From assembly GCA_002347185.1 (NCBI GenBank), contig DDXK01000075.1, positions 1 to 14,061 on the forward strand: a stretch of DNA of 14,061 nt, in the 5' to 3' direction. A model generated the notes under the pieces. That model was not told the origin of the DNA. It searched no databases and saw only the letters and a list, made by a program, of their open reading frames with translations. Source of the stretch: Desulfobulbaceae bacterium UBA2262 (GTDB taxonomy: Bacteria; Desulfobacterota; Desulfobulbia; Desulfobulbales; Desulfurivibrionaceae). How positions within the stretch are numbered: the stretch's first letter is position 1; each line of letters starts with the position of its first letter. Below, piece by piece: positions 5,492 to 14,061 of the stretch. The translations under genes were made by a program, and so were the position numbers.

Positions 5492-8005
5492 TTATCGGCC
5501 TGAAGTTGCGGCCTGTTCCGCGAGCGGCAGGGCCACGGTAAACACGGCTCCCTCCTCGCCGTTCCGCACGGAGAGCGTGCCCCCCATGTGCTCCATGATG
5601 AGTTTCGACATGTAGAGGCCGAGCCCTGTCCCCTTGGCCTGGTCCCTGGTGGTGAAATAGGGTTCAAAGATCCGGTCCATGATTTCCTCGGCTATGCCGC
5701 CGCCGTTGTCCGCCACCTCGATGACGATGTTGCTGGCGGAATGATGAAAGTCCAGGTCGATCCGGCCCGGCTGTCGTGCGGGTGCCGGAGTGGCTTCCCT
5801 GAGCGCCATGATGGCGTCGCGCGCGTTGTTGAGCAGGTTGAGGATGACATGCTGGAACTCGTTCCGGTAGCCGGAAGCGGTCATTGCCTCGCAGGCGACA
5901 CATTCCGCCTCGCTCTCGTATATTTTGCCATGGGTATGGCAGGTCAGGCGATAGGATATGGCGTTGGCGGAAAGCTGCGCCGAGATCAGGCCGAGCACTT
6001 CCCCCACGGCGGCCATGGGATCGAAGTTCCGCTTTTCTTTGTCAGGTCGGAAGAAGTTGCGAAAATCGTCGATGGTGCGCGACATGTGCTGGATCTGGGA
6101 CATGGCCTTCCGGGTCGAGGTATCCAGGTATTCCTGGTGCAATTCTCCGAACGTGTATGCCTCCCGGATGTTCTGGATGATAATGCCGAGAGCGTTCAAC
6201 GGTTGCCGCCACTGGTGGGAGATGGCGCCCAGCATCTCGCCCATGGCCGCGAGCTTGGATTGCTGGACCAGAAGCTGCTCGCCCTTGATCCGGAGGGCCA
6301 CTTCGCTCCGGACGCGCTGCTCGAGTTCGGCGGTGAGCGCTTCAAGCTGCTGGGTTTTTTCCTGGAGCTGCAGCTCGGCGTTCTTGCGCTGGGTGATATC
6401 TGCATGGGTTCCGGACATGAGCAGCGGCTTGCCGTCTTCGGTCCAGGTGGCCACCTTGCCCCGATCGAGAACCCAGATCCAGTGGCCGTCCCGGTGGCGC
6501 ATCCTGCACTCGCATTCGTAATAGGAAAGAGTGCCGGAAAAATGTTTTTCGAGCAGGGCTTCCGAAATGCCGATGTCGTCCGGGTGGACGTGCTCGATCC
6601 AAGTCTGGATGCTGACCGGTTCCAGTTCCGCCAGCCGGTAGCCGAGGAATTCGGCCCAACGCTCGTTGAAGGTCGTCTCCCCGGTCTGCACGTTCCATTC
6701 CCAAGTGCCGACATTGGTTCCTTCGATGATCTGATCGAGTCGACGGCGTTCGTGGAGCAGTTCCGCAGTGCGCTCCTGCACGGTTTTTTCCAGGTTCATC
6801 CTGGCGGCGTTGGCCCTGGCAAGGTGTTGTTCGATGCTGCCTGATGCCTGCCGGAAATTGTCAATGAGTTCGGAAAGTTCAGCGATGTTTGACCTGGGCC
6901 ACTCGATGCGTTCCTGTTTTTCGATCTTGGTTGGGAGGTTGTTGGAGACGCTGGCCAGAAAAAGAATCGGAGCGCTGAGTCGCCTGCTGAGCATCTGGGC
7001 GAGGGCCAGCATAACCCCGAAAAGGATGGCAACCCCGGAGAGACCCCAGATGGCACTGCTGTAGTAGTGGTGCTGCAGCGGGGCAAGCGACTGCTCAAGA
7101 CGCAGCAGCCAGGGAGTCCCCGGGATCGGGGCGGTGGCGAGATAGAAGGCGTCCTTCCAGGCCTCCATGACGCTGATGTTCTTTCGGGCCTCCGGGACAA
7201 TGAGGGATACGGCTTCGCTGACGGTAAGGACCTGTCCGCCTCCGCCCTCATTGCCGCTTGCAGGAGCGAGAGGGGCTCTTGTTCTGTCGGTGCTGACCAC
7301 CACTTTTCCATTTCGGTCGATGATGGTGTAGCGGAGGAAGTCCTGGCCCCCGCTGGCAAGGGCGAGCATGTTTTGCATATGCTGGAGATTGATGGCGCCC
7401 AGGCCGAAATGGGACAGCCTGCCATCCCGGACCACCGGGACGCTGATGGAAAAAATCGGCACAAAGATCCCGCCCCGGCCCAGGAAAACGTCGGAAATGG
7501 TCGGATTGAGGCTGTTGCGCAACTCCTTGAACCAGGTCCGGTCCGCGAAGCTGATGCCGATGGTGGATTGCCCCCGCTCATTTACCGGCGGATGGAAGGC
7601 GATGGTGGTGCCGCTGGCGTCGCCGAGAAAGACGTTGTGGAATTCGGGAAAGAGGGCATGGATCCGTTCTATTTTCTCCTGGAGTTCGGCCGAAGGCTGC
7701 AGTGGGGAGCTGGTACCCAGCTCGGCGATGATCCTGGCCGCGCGCACATGATTGGCTGTCCACCGTGCGACGATCTGTGCTGTGACCAGCGCTTTGTCCT
7801 CGATCTCGCGGGCGATCCTTTGCTGGGTTGCGGAGATTTCCCGGTGCGTGAGGAGCAGGAGCATTCCCAGGGAGGGAAGCATCAAGAAGAGGGCGGCCAT
7901 CTGGAAGATTATCTGCCCGAAGGAGATGCGCCGTTGCGGGGGGGGAGGCGGCCGGCTGGAGGGGAATCGGCAGCAGAGACAAAAGAAGCCAGCCGAGCAG
8001 AGCAT
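5492..8005 (-). CDS. membrane sensor histidine kinase (dCache-HAMP-PAS-HisKA-HATPase), reading frame as sequenced
   Basis: This inner-membrane kinase senses an external signal and phosphorylates the neighbouring regulator. The in-frame homologous sequence begins at about 7936. Residues 1-23 of the frame as sequenced are a shadow of the preceding reading frame, so 8005 is an open-frame limit, not a likely start. Order in the reconstructed 990-residue numbering: transmembrane helix (about 183-206), double-Cache-type periplasmic region (about 207-465), transmembrane helix (about 469-491), HAMP-like linker, PAS with its C-terminal motif (about 576-695), coiled coil, HisKA with His 750 in ISHQWRQPLN, and an ATPase domain (to about 985) with NLLNNARDAI, DNGGG, FEPYFTT and GTGLGL. 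An unusual insertion with Cys 842, Cys 855, Cys 858 and two His precedes the N-box. If the frameshift is real, translation could restart inside, for instance at the Met just before the first helix. Confidence 0.85.
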   Translation of the reverse strand: MLCSAGFFCLCCRFPSSRPPPPPQRRISFGQIIFQMAALFLMLPSLGMLLLLTHREISATQQRIAREIEDKALVTAQIVARWTANHVRAARIIAELGTSSPLQPSAELQEKIERIHALFPEFHNVFLGDASGTTIAFHPPVNERGQSTIGISFADRTWFKELRNSLNPTISDVFLGRGGIFVPIFSISVPVVRDGRLSHFGLGAINLQHMQNMLALASGGQDFLRYTIIDRNGKVVVSTDRTRAPLAPASGNEGGGGQVLTVSEAVSLIVPEARKNISVMEAWKDAFYLATAPIPGTPWLLRLEQSLAPLQHHYYSSAIWGLSGVAILFGVMLALAQMLSRRLSAPILFLASVSNNLPTKIEKQERIEWPRSNIAELSELIDNFRQASGSIEQHLARANAARMNLEKTVQERTAELLHERRRLDQIIEGTNVGTWEWNVQTGETTFNERWAEFLGYRLAELEPVSIQTWIEHVHPDDIGISEALLEKHFSGTLSYYECECRMRHRDGHWIWVLDRGKVATWTEDGKPLLMSGTHADITQRKNAELQLQEKTQQLEALTAELEQRVRSEVALRIKGEQLLVQQSKLAAMGEMLGAISHQWRQPLNALGIIIQNIREAYTFGELHQEYLDTSTRKAMSQIQHMSRTIDDFRNFFRPDKEKRNFDPMAAVGEVLGLISAQLSANAISYRLTCHTHGKIYESEAECVACEAMTASGYRNEFQHVILNLLNNARDAIMALREATPAPARQPGRIDLDFHHSASNIVIEVADNGGGIAEEIMDRIFEPYFTTRDQAKGTGLGLYMSKLIMEHMGGTLSVRNGEEGAVFTVALPLAEQAATSGR

Positions 8006-8465
8006 TGAGCAGGCCGTTCAATGCCTGTTTGAGAATAATGATCACCGTGTGCTGGGCCTGCAGGTGCATCATCCCCCCGTAGAAGAGGACGATGAGGGGG
8101 GCGCCGAGTGCCAGCCAGTAGAGGCCGTCGATCAGCAGGATGTTCGTTCTGCCCCGCTTGAGGGCCACGCCGATCCAGAGGGTTTCCAGGGTGAAAATGA
8201 TGATGGCGTAGGGATGGTTCCAGATGTGGTAGGTATACCCGGATGCTATCAGGGCCACGGCCACGCCCGCCCGGATTCCGAGGCCGGCCACGGCGAGGAT
8301 GGAGAAGATGCTGCCGAAGGTGAAGGCGACGCCAAAGGAGACGGGCAGAGACAGGGCGTTGCCGAGCAGGCCAAGCAGGGCGAGGATGGTTGCGGACACG
8401 AAGGTGCGGACCCAGCCTTTGCCCACATTCAGGGCAGTCATGGTTTTTTCACCAGCGTCCAGCAT
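7578..8465 (-). CDS. N-terminal multi-span membrane domain of the sensor kinase, out of frame with the kinase part
   Basis: From the ATG at 8465 the first 176 residues (8465-7938) are strongly hydrophobic, with about five or six membrane spans: TFVSATILALLGLLGNALSL (21-40), a stretch around 45-75, IWNHPYAIIIFTLETLWIGV (81-100), GLYWLALGAPLIVLFYGGMM (114-133) and NGLLNALLGWLLLSLLPI (150-167). After the C8 run the frame changes: the remaining 119 residues to the stop at 7578 are Arg/Pro/His-rich nonsense and are out of frame with the kinase. GGAGG (8473-8477) lies 7 nt before the ATG at 8465. An upstream ATG at 8552 overlaps the cyclase stop (ATGA) but lacks a well-spaced site. I recognise this as an integral-membrane sensory module of the kind fused to kinases, but I cannot name its family. 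It is probably part of the same gene as the kinase. Confidence 0.6.
   Translation of the reverse strand: MLDAGEKTMTALNVGKGWVRTFVSATILALLGLLGNALSLPVSFGVAFTFGSIFSILAVAGLGIRAGVAVALIASGYTYHIWNHPYAIIIFTLETLWIGVALKRGRTNILLIDGLYWLALGAPLIVLFYGGMMHLQAQHTVIIILKQALNGLLNALLGWLLLSLLPIPLQPAASPPATAHLLRADNLPDGRPLLDASLPGNAPAPHAPGNLRNPAKDRPRDRGQSAGHSTDRRTVDSQSCARGQDHRRAGYQLPTAAFGRTPGENRTDPCPLSRIPQRLSRRRQRHHHRLPSAGK
7938..7945 (-). other. C8 homopolymer where the kinase gene changes frame
   Basis: The minus strand reads GCCGCCT, then eight C, then GCAACGG. The upstream frame decodes this as A-A-S-P-P-A-T-A and then non-homologous sequence. The kinase frame decodes the same tract as P-P-P-P-P-Q-R-R-I-S-F-G and continues into a membrane helix and the dCache domain. 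Deleting one C yields S-P-P-Q-R-R-I-S-F-G and a single continuous frame of 990 residues (8465 to 5492). The same result would follow from a +1 ribosomal shift on the proline codons. A sequencing or assembly error is the simplest cause, but homopolymer phase variation or a real mutation is possible. Confidence 0.85.
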
Positions 8466-8548
8466 GGGGCCGCCTCCGGTCGGGGTCTGCAAGGTGAAGA
8501 AAAAGGCGCCGCTTTTTTCTGTTCCTTCGGGCAAGGGCCGGCCCGGGT

Positions 8549-10522
8549 TCATCCTTCGATGAGCGTCTTGATATGGCTTTGCTCGTCCTGCGCCGGGATG
8601 AAGATTTCCAGATTCTTGTTCCAGCGGCTCACATAGTGCTGGGTCAGAAGCTGACGCATGACGTTTTTCAACTGGGTGAGGGTGGTGTAGGACTGGATGA
8701 AATATTCGCCATAGCTGCTTTCGGTCACCACGGTCGACTTGAGGGTCTTGCTGCCCTTGACCGGTTCTTTCTCGAAATTGACGATGACCAGGGCCCGGAT
8801 CACGGTTTCCCGCTTGAGCAGGCTGGCCGGTGGGATCTTTGAAAAATGGATGATGGGAAAGGTTTTTACCAGGGTCTCGGTCAGTTGCTGGATGTCCACC
8901 AGATCGATGGGCAGGAAGTTCTTGGTGAGGTGGAGGTTGGTTTTTTCGGAGAGAATGCCGTTGACCAGAAGCCAGACGATGAGGCGGACCAGGTTGTCCT
9001 CCCGCTTGATCACGGCGTCCACGTTCTGTTTGACCGATTCCTGGTCGAGCTCCCCCTGGAAGGCGTAGTAATAAAAGATCCCCTCGTATTTGGTGATATG
9101 GATGGTGATGTGGTTCTGCGCCATCAGATCGCGGGAGACGCTGCGGATATAGTCGATCTTGTTTTCCTTCTGCTCGTAGAAGGTGAAGAGCTTACGGCCG
9201 AGGATGGAAATATCGCGCTCGGTGATGGTGAGCCCGGTTTCCACCCCGAAGCTCTTGAAGATCCAGCGCAGCCGCTTGTAGGTTTCGATGAGGTACTCAT
9301 GGACCTTGCCCCCGAAGGCAAGCAGCTCCTTGTATTTCCAGTCGCGGAAGCGGAGAAAATGGGCGTAGTTTTCCGGCAGCAGATTCCAGGAGCGCATCAT
9401 GGCCATGGTGGCCTGCAGGTGGCTGCGTTCCCCGAATTTGGTGTTCTTCTGCGATTCCATGCCCTCCAGCGCCTTGAGGAAGAGACATTCCTGGATGAGG
9501 GCCGCCCGTTTCTGTTCTGTTTTTTCTCCCTGATAGAAGGCGACGATCTCCCGGGCCAGCAGGATGTATGGGTCCACCTCGATCAGCTCGATCTTGCCCC
9601 GTTCCTGTTCGGGAAGTTTTTCCGGGTAGGTGATGAGGCATTTTACCCTGTCGGAGAAGAGCGGCAGGGTTTTTGATTCCCTGCGCAGGAGCAGTTCGAG
9701 GTAGGCGAATTTGATCACCGATTTGAAAGGGCTGTCCAGGGCCTTGTTCATCTGCCAGAGGCAGGCCCCGAAGATCTCCGACTTGGGGATGTCCGAGAGG
9801 TAGCCCAGGTCGATGAATTCGTCGGGGTTGATCTTTTGATGGGTGATGAGGTTCTTGACAAAGATGCGGTATTCCCCCTCGGTGAGCCCGGGGGGGATGA
9901 GCCACCAGAGCAGCATCTTGCCGGCGACCAGGATATGGGTGCGGAAGAGTTCGTCCTTGAGGAGGGCCTTGAGCGCGGAACCTGCCGATTCTTCGTCCGC
10001 TTCCGCGGTAAAGGAATTTTCCCTGGTCTGGTCGATGTCCATGGGGAAGAAGTGCGCCTCAATCCCCCGTTTGAGGGCCCACTCCTCTATGCCCTTGCAT
10101 TTCTGCTGCAGGAGCGCAAGCCCCTTTTCCCCTATTTCTTCCTTGCGGATGCTCACCCAGTAGTCGCAGTCGGAGATCTCGGACTGCGCGATGGTGCCGA
10201 TGCTGCCGATGGTTTTCAGCGAGTGGATACAGCGTTTTTCCGAAAATGGCGGGGGGGTATCGATGCGGAGTGCGGTGGAGTTGGGGAAGTAACGGCGGAA
10301 AAGCTCATAGGGCATCTCCTCTTCGGGGAGGAAGCCATGGATGCCGTGCGGACATTGCGGATTGTCCACATAGCCGGGGAGGTCTGGATAGTTGCAGTGC
10401 AGGAGGTAGGGGACAGCCTTGAGCAGCAGGTTGCTGTGATGGGCGTTGAAGAGAGCGGCCTTGGCCTTCCGTTCTTCGTTGTAGCGGCGGTAGTTGTCTA
10501 TTTTTTCCTGGAAGGCGCTCAT
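8549..10522 (-). CDS. cyaA: class I adenylate cyclase
   Basis: It converts ATP to cyclic AMP and pyrophosphate. The 657-residue protein matches the enterobacterial CyaA family along its length. Residues 35-60 contain LLHCNYPDLPGYVDNP, like the LLHYHHPLMPGYLDG region of E. coli CyaA. The nucleotidyltransferase-type active site is GSIGTIAQSEISDCDYWV (106-123) with metal-binding Asp 118 and Asp 120, followed by HFFPMDID (157-164). The conserved block EIFGACLWQMNKALDSPFKS (249-268) is unmistakable. The C-terminal half (about 410-640) still aligns with the middle of E. coli CyaA, but the last 190 or so residues of the 848-residue E. coli enzyme, part of its regulatory region, are missing. The ATG at 10522 has no strong ribosome-binding site. 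It lies 64 bp after folP and 83 bp before the kinase start on the same strand, probably one operon. Cytoplasmic; no membrane spans. Confidence 0.92.
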   Translation of the reverse strand: MSAFQEKIDNYRRYNEERKAKAALFNAHHSNLLLKAVPYLLHCNYPDLPGYVDNPQCPHGIHGFLPEEEMPYELFRRYFPNSTALRIDTPPPFSEKRCIHSLKTIGSIGTIAQSEISDCDYWVSIRKEEIGEKGLALLQQKCKGIEEWALKRGIEAHFFPMDIDQTRENSFTAEADEESAGSALKALLKDELFRTHILVAGKMLLWWLIPPGLTEGEYRIFVKNLITHQKINPDEFIDLGYLSDIPKSEIFGACLWQMNKALDSPFKSVIKFAYLELLLRRESKTLPLFSDRVKCLITYPEKLPEQERGKIELIEVDPYILLAREIVAFYQGEKTEQKRAALIQECLFLKALEGMESQKNTKFGERSHLQATMAMMRSWNLLPENYAHFLRFRDWKYKELLAFGGKVHEYLIETYKRLRWIFKSFGVETGLTITERDISILGRKLFTFYEQKENKIDYIRSVSRDLMAQNHITIHITKYEGIFYYYAFQGELDQESVKQNVDAVIKREDNLVRLIVWLLVNGILSEKTNLHLTKNFLPIDLVDIQQLTETLVKTFPIIHFSKIPPASLLKRETVIRALVIVNFEKEPVKGSKTLKSTVVTESSYGEYFIQSYTTLTQLKNVMRQLLTQHYVSRWNKNLEIFIPAQDEQSHIKTLIEG

Positions 10523-10586
10523 GGGTTGCCGTTGTCTGTTACTCCCCGTGGCCCGGTTGGAGCCCTTGGGGCAAGTGCTCTGTCTG

Positions 10587-11414
10587 TTACGGCGCCAGCC
10601 CGATCGCCTCGATCATCCGCACCGCCTGCACGGTTTTTCCCACGTCGTGCACGCGGAGAATATCCGCGCCCTGGGCCGCGCAATAGGCCGATACTGCGGC
10701 CGTCGCCACGTCCCGTTTCTCCACCGGCAGATCGAGAAGCTTCCCGATGAAGGCCTTGCGGGAATGGCCGATGAGCAGAGGGCAGCCAAGACTTTTGAGC
10801 TCCCCGAGGTGCTTGAGGAGAGTCAGGTTGTGTTCTATAGTTTTGCCGAATCCCAGGCCCGGGTCAATGATAATTCTCTGCCTGGAAAGCCCCTTGCCCT
10901 CTGCCCAGCGTATTCGCTCCGCAAGAAAATCCCGGACCTCGGCGACCACATCCCGATACTCCGGCTCGACCTGCATGTCTTTGGGCGTGCCCTGCATGTG
11001 CATGATGACGACCGGCGCCTGATGGGCAAGGGCGACCTCGATCATTTCCGGCTCAAAGCGCAGGGCACTGATATCGTTGAGGAGGTCCGCGCCTGCGGCG
11101 AGAGCGGCCTTGGCCACTCCGGCCTTGGTGGTGTCGATGGAAATCGGCACCTCTGCTGATTCCTGCCGGATGCAGGCGATGGCCGGCAGGACGCGGCGAA
11201 GTTCTTCTTCCGGGGGGACCGGTTCGGAAAAGGGGCGGGTCGATTCGCCGCCCACGTCGATGATGTCAACGCCGGCGGCGAGCATGCGCCTGACCTGCGC
11301 GGTCATGGCCGTGGCCTCGTTGAAGGAGCCGCCATCGGAAAAAGAATCCGGAGTGATATTGAGAATGCCCATGACCAGGGGCCTGGAGCCGAAGCGGAGA
11401 TTTTTGTTTTTCAT
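10587..11414 (-). CDS. folP: dihydropteroate synthase
   Basis: It condenses 6-hydroxymethyl-dihydropterin pyrophosphate with p-aminobenzoate to dihydropteroate in folate synthesis, and is the target of sulfonamides. The 275-residue protein is of normal length. Motifs in order: MGILNITPDSFSDGG (15-29), DVGGESTRP (53-61), SIDTTK (92-97), NDISA (113-117), VIMHMQGTP (136-144), IIDPGLGFGKT (182-192), LLIGHSRKAF (213-222) and RVHDV (254-258). All are intact. I chose the ATG at 11414. The frame is open to a GTG at 11462, but that lies inside the hairpin of the ftsH terminator and adds sequence that precedes the family's conserved start. There is no strong ribosome-binding site. It sits downstream of ftsH, a common bacterial order, but behind a terminator, and appears to head the folP-cyaA-kinase-regulator-CxxC cluster. 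Confidence 0.95.
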   Translation of the reverse strand: MKNKNLRFGSRPLVMGILNITPDSFSDGGSFNEATAMTAQVRRMLAAGVDIIDVGGESTRPFSEPVPPEEELRRVLPAIACIRQESAEVPISIDTTKAGVAKAALAAGADLLNDISALRFEPEMIEVALAHQAPVVIMHMQGTPKDMQVEPEYRDVVAEVRDFLAERIRWAEGKGLSRQRIIIDPGLGFGKTIEHNLTLLKHLGELKSLGCPLLIGHSRKAFIGKLLDLPVEKRDVATAAVSAYCAAQGADILRVHDVGKTVQAVRMIEAIGLAP

Positions 11415-11435
11415 TGGTGTCTGCACGGAACCCCC

Positions 11436-11475
11436 AAAAAGAGAGAGCCCTTTGCGGATCACTCCTCAAAGGGCT
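11436..11475 (-). terminator. intrinsic terminator downstream of ftsH
   Basis: On the minus strand AGCCCTTTG (11467-11475) and CAAAGGGCT (11446-11454) form a perfect 9-bp stem with a 12-nt loop, followed by CTCTCTTTTT (11436-11445). It starts 32 bp after the ftsH stop and ends 21 bp before the folP start, so it should separate or attenuate transcription between the two. It implies a folP promoter very close by, or partial read-through. Confidence 0.85.
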
Positions 11476-11507
11476 GGGTTCGTCTCCTGATCCTGGGCTT
11501 GCTTGGC

Positions 11508-13340
<1,833 letters not shown>

Positions 13341-13346
13341 GCATAA

Positions 13347-13351
13347 CCTCC
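13347..13351 (-). promoter_or_regulatory. ribosome-binding site fixing the TTG start of ftsH
   Basis: GGAGG on the minus strand is followed by TTATGC and then TTG. The ATG inside TTATGC is in another frame, so the TTG is the only well-placed start for FtsH. Confidence 0.7.
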
Positions 13352-13520
13352 GTGAGCGTAGGGGTGTTGCGCAGTGTATTGTGCGGAGTCTGCCGCGGGT
13401 TCCTTGTTCAGTCGCGGGGGAAAGATCATGGAATGGTGCGGAGTTACTGCAATGATCATCCAACAATAAGCCAGACGGCCAAGAAAGTCCAGAGGAGGAG
13501 CGGGAGAGCGCTTATTTTTT

Positions 13521-13565
13521 CAGGGCCACGGCGAGGCGGAAAGAGGCAGGCCCGCCGTGGCCCTG
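13521..13565. repeat. inverted repeat just downstream of carB
   Basis: CAGGGCCACGGCG (13521-13533) and its perfect reverse complement (13553-13565) are separated by 19 bp. The element begins 9 bp after the carB stop. In a carB transcript it would form a 13-bp GC-rich hairpin, but it is followed by A6 rather than a U-tract, so it is not a canonical intrinsic terminator. It could stabilise or end the carB mRNA, or be a member of a dispersed repeat family. The rest of the spacer to ftsH (13341-13520) shows no convincing promoter to my eye. Confidence 0.6.
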
Positions 13566-13574
13566 GTCTGGTTT

Positions 13575-14061
13575 TCAGGTGAAGTACTCCTGCACCGATT
13601 TGGCCTCCATGGATTCCTGTTGCATGGTGCCGATGGCCTTGACCATGGACTCGGCCCCGGCGATGGTGGTCGTGTAGGGCAGATGGTAGTTCAGGGCGGC
13701 CCGGCGAATGGTATAGGCGTCCTCCGTGGTTCTGGTCCCCAGGGAGGTGTTGACGATCCACTGGATCTGCTTGTCCTGGATTTTGTCCAGGATGTGCGGC
13801 CTGCCTTCCGAGATTTTGTGGACGCTGGCGCAGTCGATCCCGTTTTCCGTGAGGATCTTCGCGGTGCCGCGGGTGGCAAGGATCTTGAAGCCCAGGGCCG
13901 CGATCTTCTTGGCGATGGGCACGATGGCGGGCTTGTCGCTGTGGCGCACGCTCAGAAGCACATTGCCTTCCGTGGGGATCCGTTGCCCTGCGGCAAGTTG
14001 TGATTTTGCAAAGGCAAGGCCCAGGCATTCGTCCAGGCCCATCACCTCGCCGGTGGATTTC
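13575..14061 (-). CDS. carB: carbamoyl-phosphate synthase large subunit, C-terminal part (5' end beyond window)
   Basis: The large subunit makes carbamoyl phosphate from bicarbonate, ammonia (from the glutaminase subunit) and two ATP, feeding pyrimidine and arginine synthesis. Only the last 161 of roughly 1,070 residues are visible. The edge sequence KSTGEVMGLDE matches the conserved end of the second ATP-grasp half (RSTGEVMG in E. coli). Then comes the MGS-like allosteric domain, with GNVLLSVRHSDKPAIVPIAK, GFKILATRGTAKIL, WIVNTSLG, RTTEDAYTIRRAALNYHLPY and TTIAGAESMVKAI. This domain binds UMP and ornithine in E. coli CarB. The frame is open to the edge and ends with TGA at 13575-13577. Identity is secure; effector specificity cannot be judged here. 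Confidence 0.95.
   Translation of the reverse strand, partial: KSTGEVMGLDECLGLAFAKSQLAAGQRIPTEGNVLLSVRHSDKPAIVPIAKKIAALGFKILATRGTAKILTENGIDCASVHKISEGRPHILDKIQDKQIQWIVNTSLGTRTTEDAYTIRRAALNYHLPYTTTIAGAESMVKAIGTMQQESMEAKSVQEYFT

Noticed and set aside
5588..6844. 418-codon plus-strand open frame opposite the kinase
   Set aside because: It lies antisense to the PAS/HisKA/HATPase coding sequence and its composition is typical of a complementary-strand shadow.
8497..8519. Short dyad with A5 and T6 ends between the cyclase and the kinase
   Set aside because: The possible stem is mostly A-T pairs around a tiny GC core, too weak for a terminator, and the genes look co-transcribed.
10533..10590. Direct repeat TGTCTGTTAC at 10533-10542 and 10581-10590, in and beside the folP-cyaA spacer
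   Set aside because: Two 10-bp copies 48 bp apart, one covering the folP stop codon; too short and isolated to call a functional repeat.
11415..11462. GTG start giving a 16-residue N-terminal extension of FolP
   Set aside because: The codon lies in the loop of the ftsH terminator hairpin, and the extension precedes the point where the family's conserved sequence starts.

Overview
The window looks like chromosomal DNA of a GC-rich anaerobe, most likely a member of Desulfobacterota (Desulfobulbales-like). This is inferred from the gene content: a NifJ-type pyruvate:ferredoxin oxidoreductase, a class I (enterobacterial-type) adenylate cyclase, a long EpsC/SrpH-type serine acetyltransferase, and sensor proteins with cysteine-rich appendages. 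No database search was possible. No phage, transposon, CRISPR array, tRNA or rRNA was recognised.

Layout, left to right. Positions 1-1326 (minus) hold the N-terminal 442 residues of nifJ, which runs off the left edge. A 236-bp spacer follows, then the serine acetyltransferase gene cysE (minus, 1563-2549). A 204-bp divergent spacer carries a likely promoter for cysE. Next is a two-gene plus-strand operon for an ABC-2 exporter (ATPase 2754-3716, permease 3755-4513). It meets a minus-strand cluster head-on at 4510-4525, where a perfect 16-bp palindrome covers both stop codons. Reading right to left, the minus-strand cluster is folP (dihydropteroate synthase), a class I adenylate cyclase, a large membrane sensor histidine kinase, a response regulator with a cysteine-rich tail, and a small CxxC thioredoxin-fold protein. 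An intrinsic terminator (11436-11475) separates this cluster from ftsH (11508-13340, TTG start). Beyond ftsH, a 234-bp spacer with a 13-bp-arm inverted repeat precedes the 3' end of carB (13575-14061), which runs off the right edge.

The housekeeping genes (nifJ, cysE, folP, ftsH, carB) are ordinary. The interesting part is 4.5-10.5 kb, where cAMP synthesis, a two-component system and a thiol protein appear to be co-transcribed. Three consecutive genes there carry cysteine pairs: an insertion in the kinase ATPase domain, a CSFC/CPAC tail on the regulator, and the CPRC protein. This suggests, as inference only, a redox- or metal-responsive signalling unit.

The kinase is split by a +1 frame change at a run of eight C residues (7938-7945, minus strand). 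Removing one C fuses an N-terminal multi-span membrane domain to the sensor kinase and gives a 990-residue protein. This may be a sequencing error, a phase-variable tract, a frameshifting site or a recent mutation. The sequence alone cannot decide.

There is no stretch over 300 bp without a gene. The large plus-strand reading frames opposite nifJ, the kinase and ftsH are codon-bias shadows.
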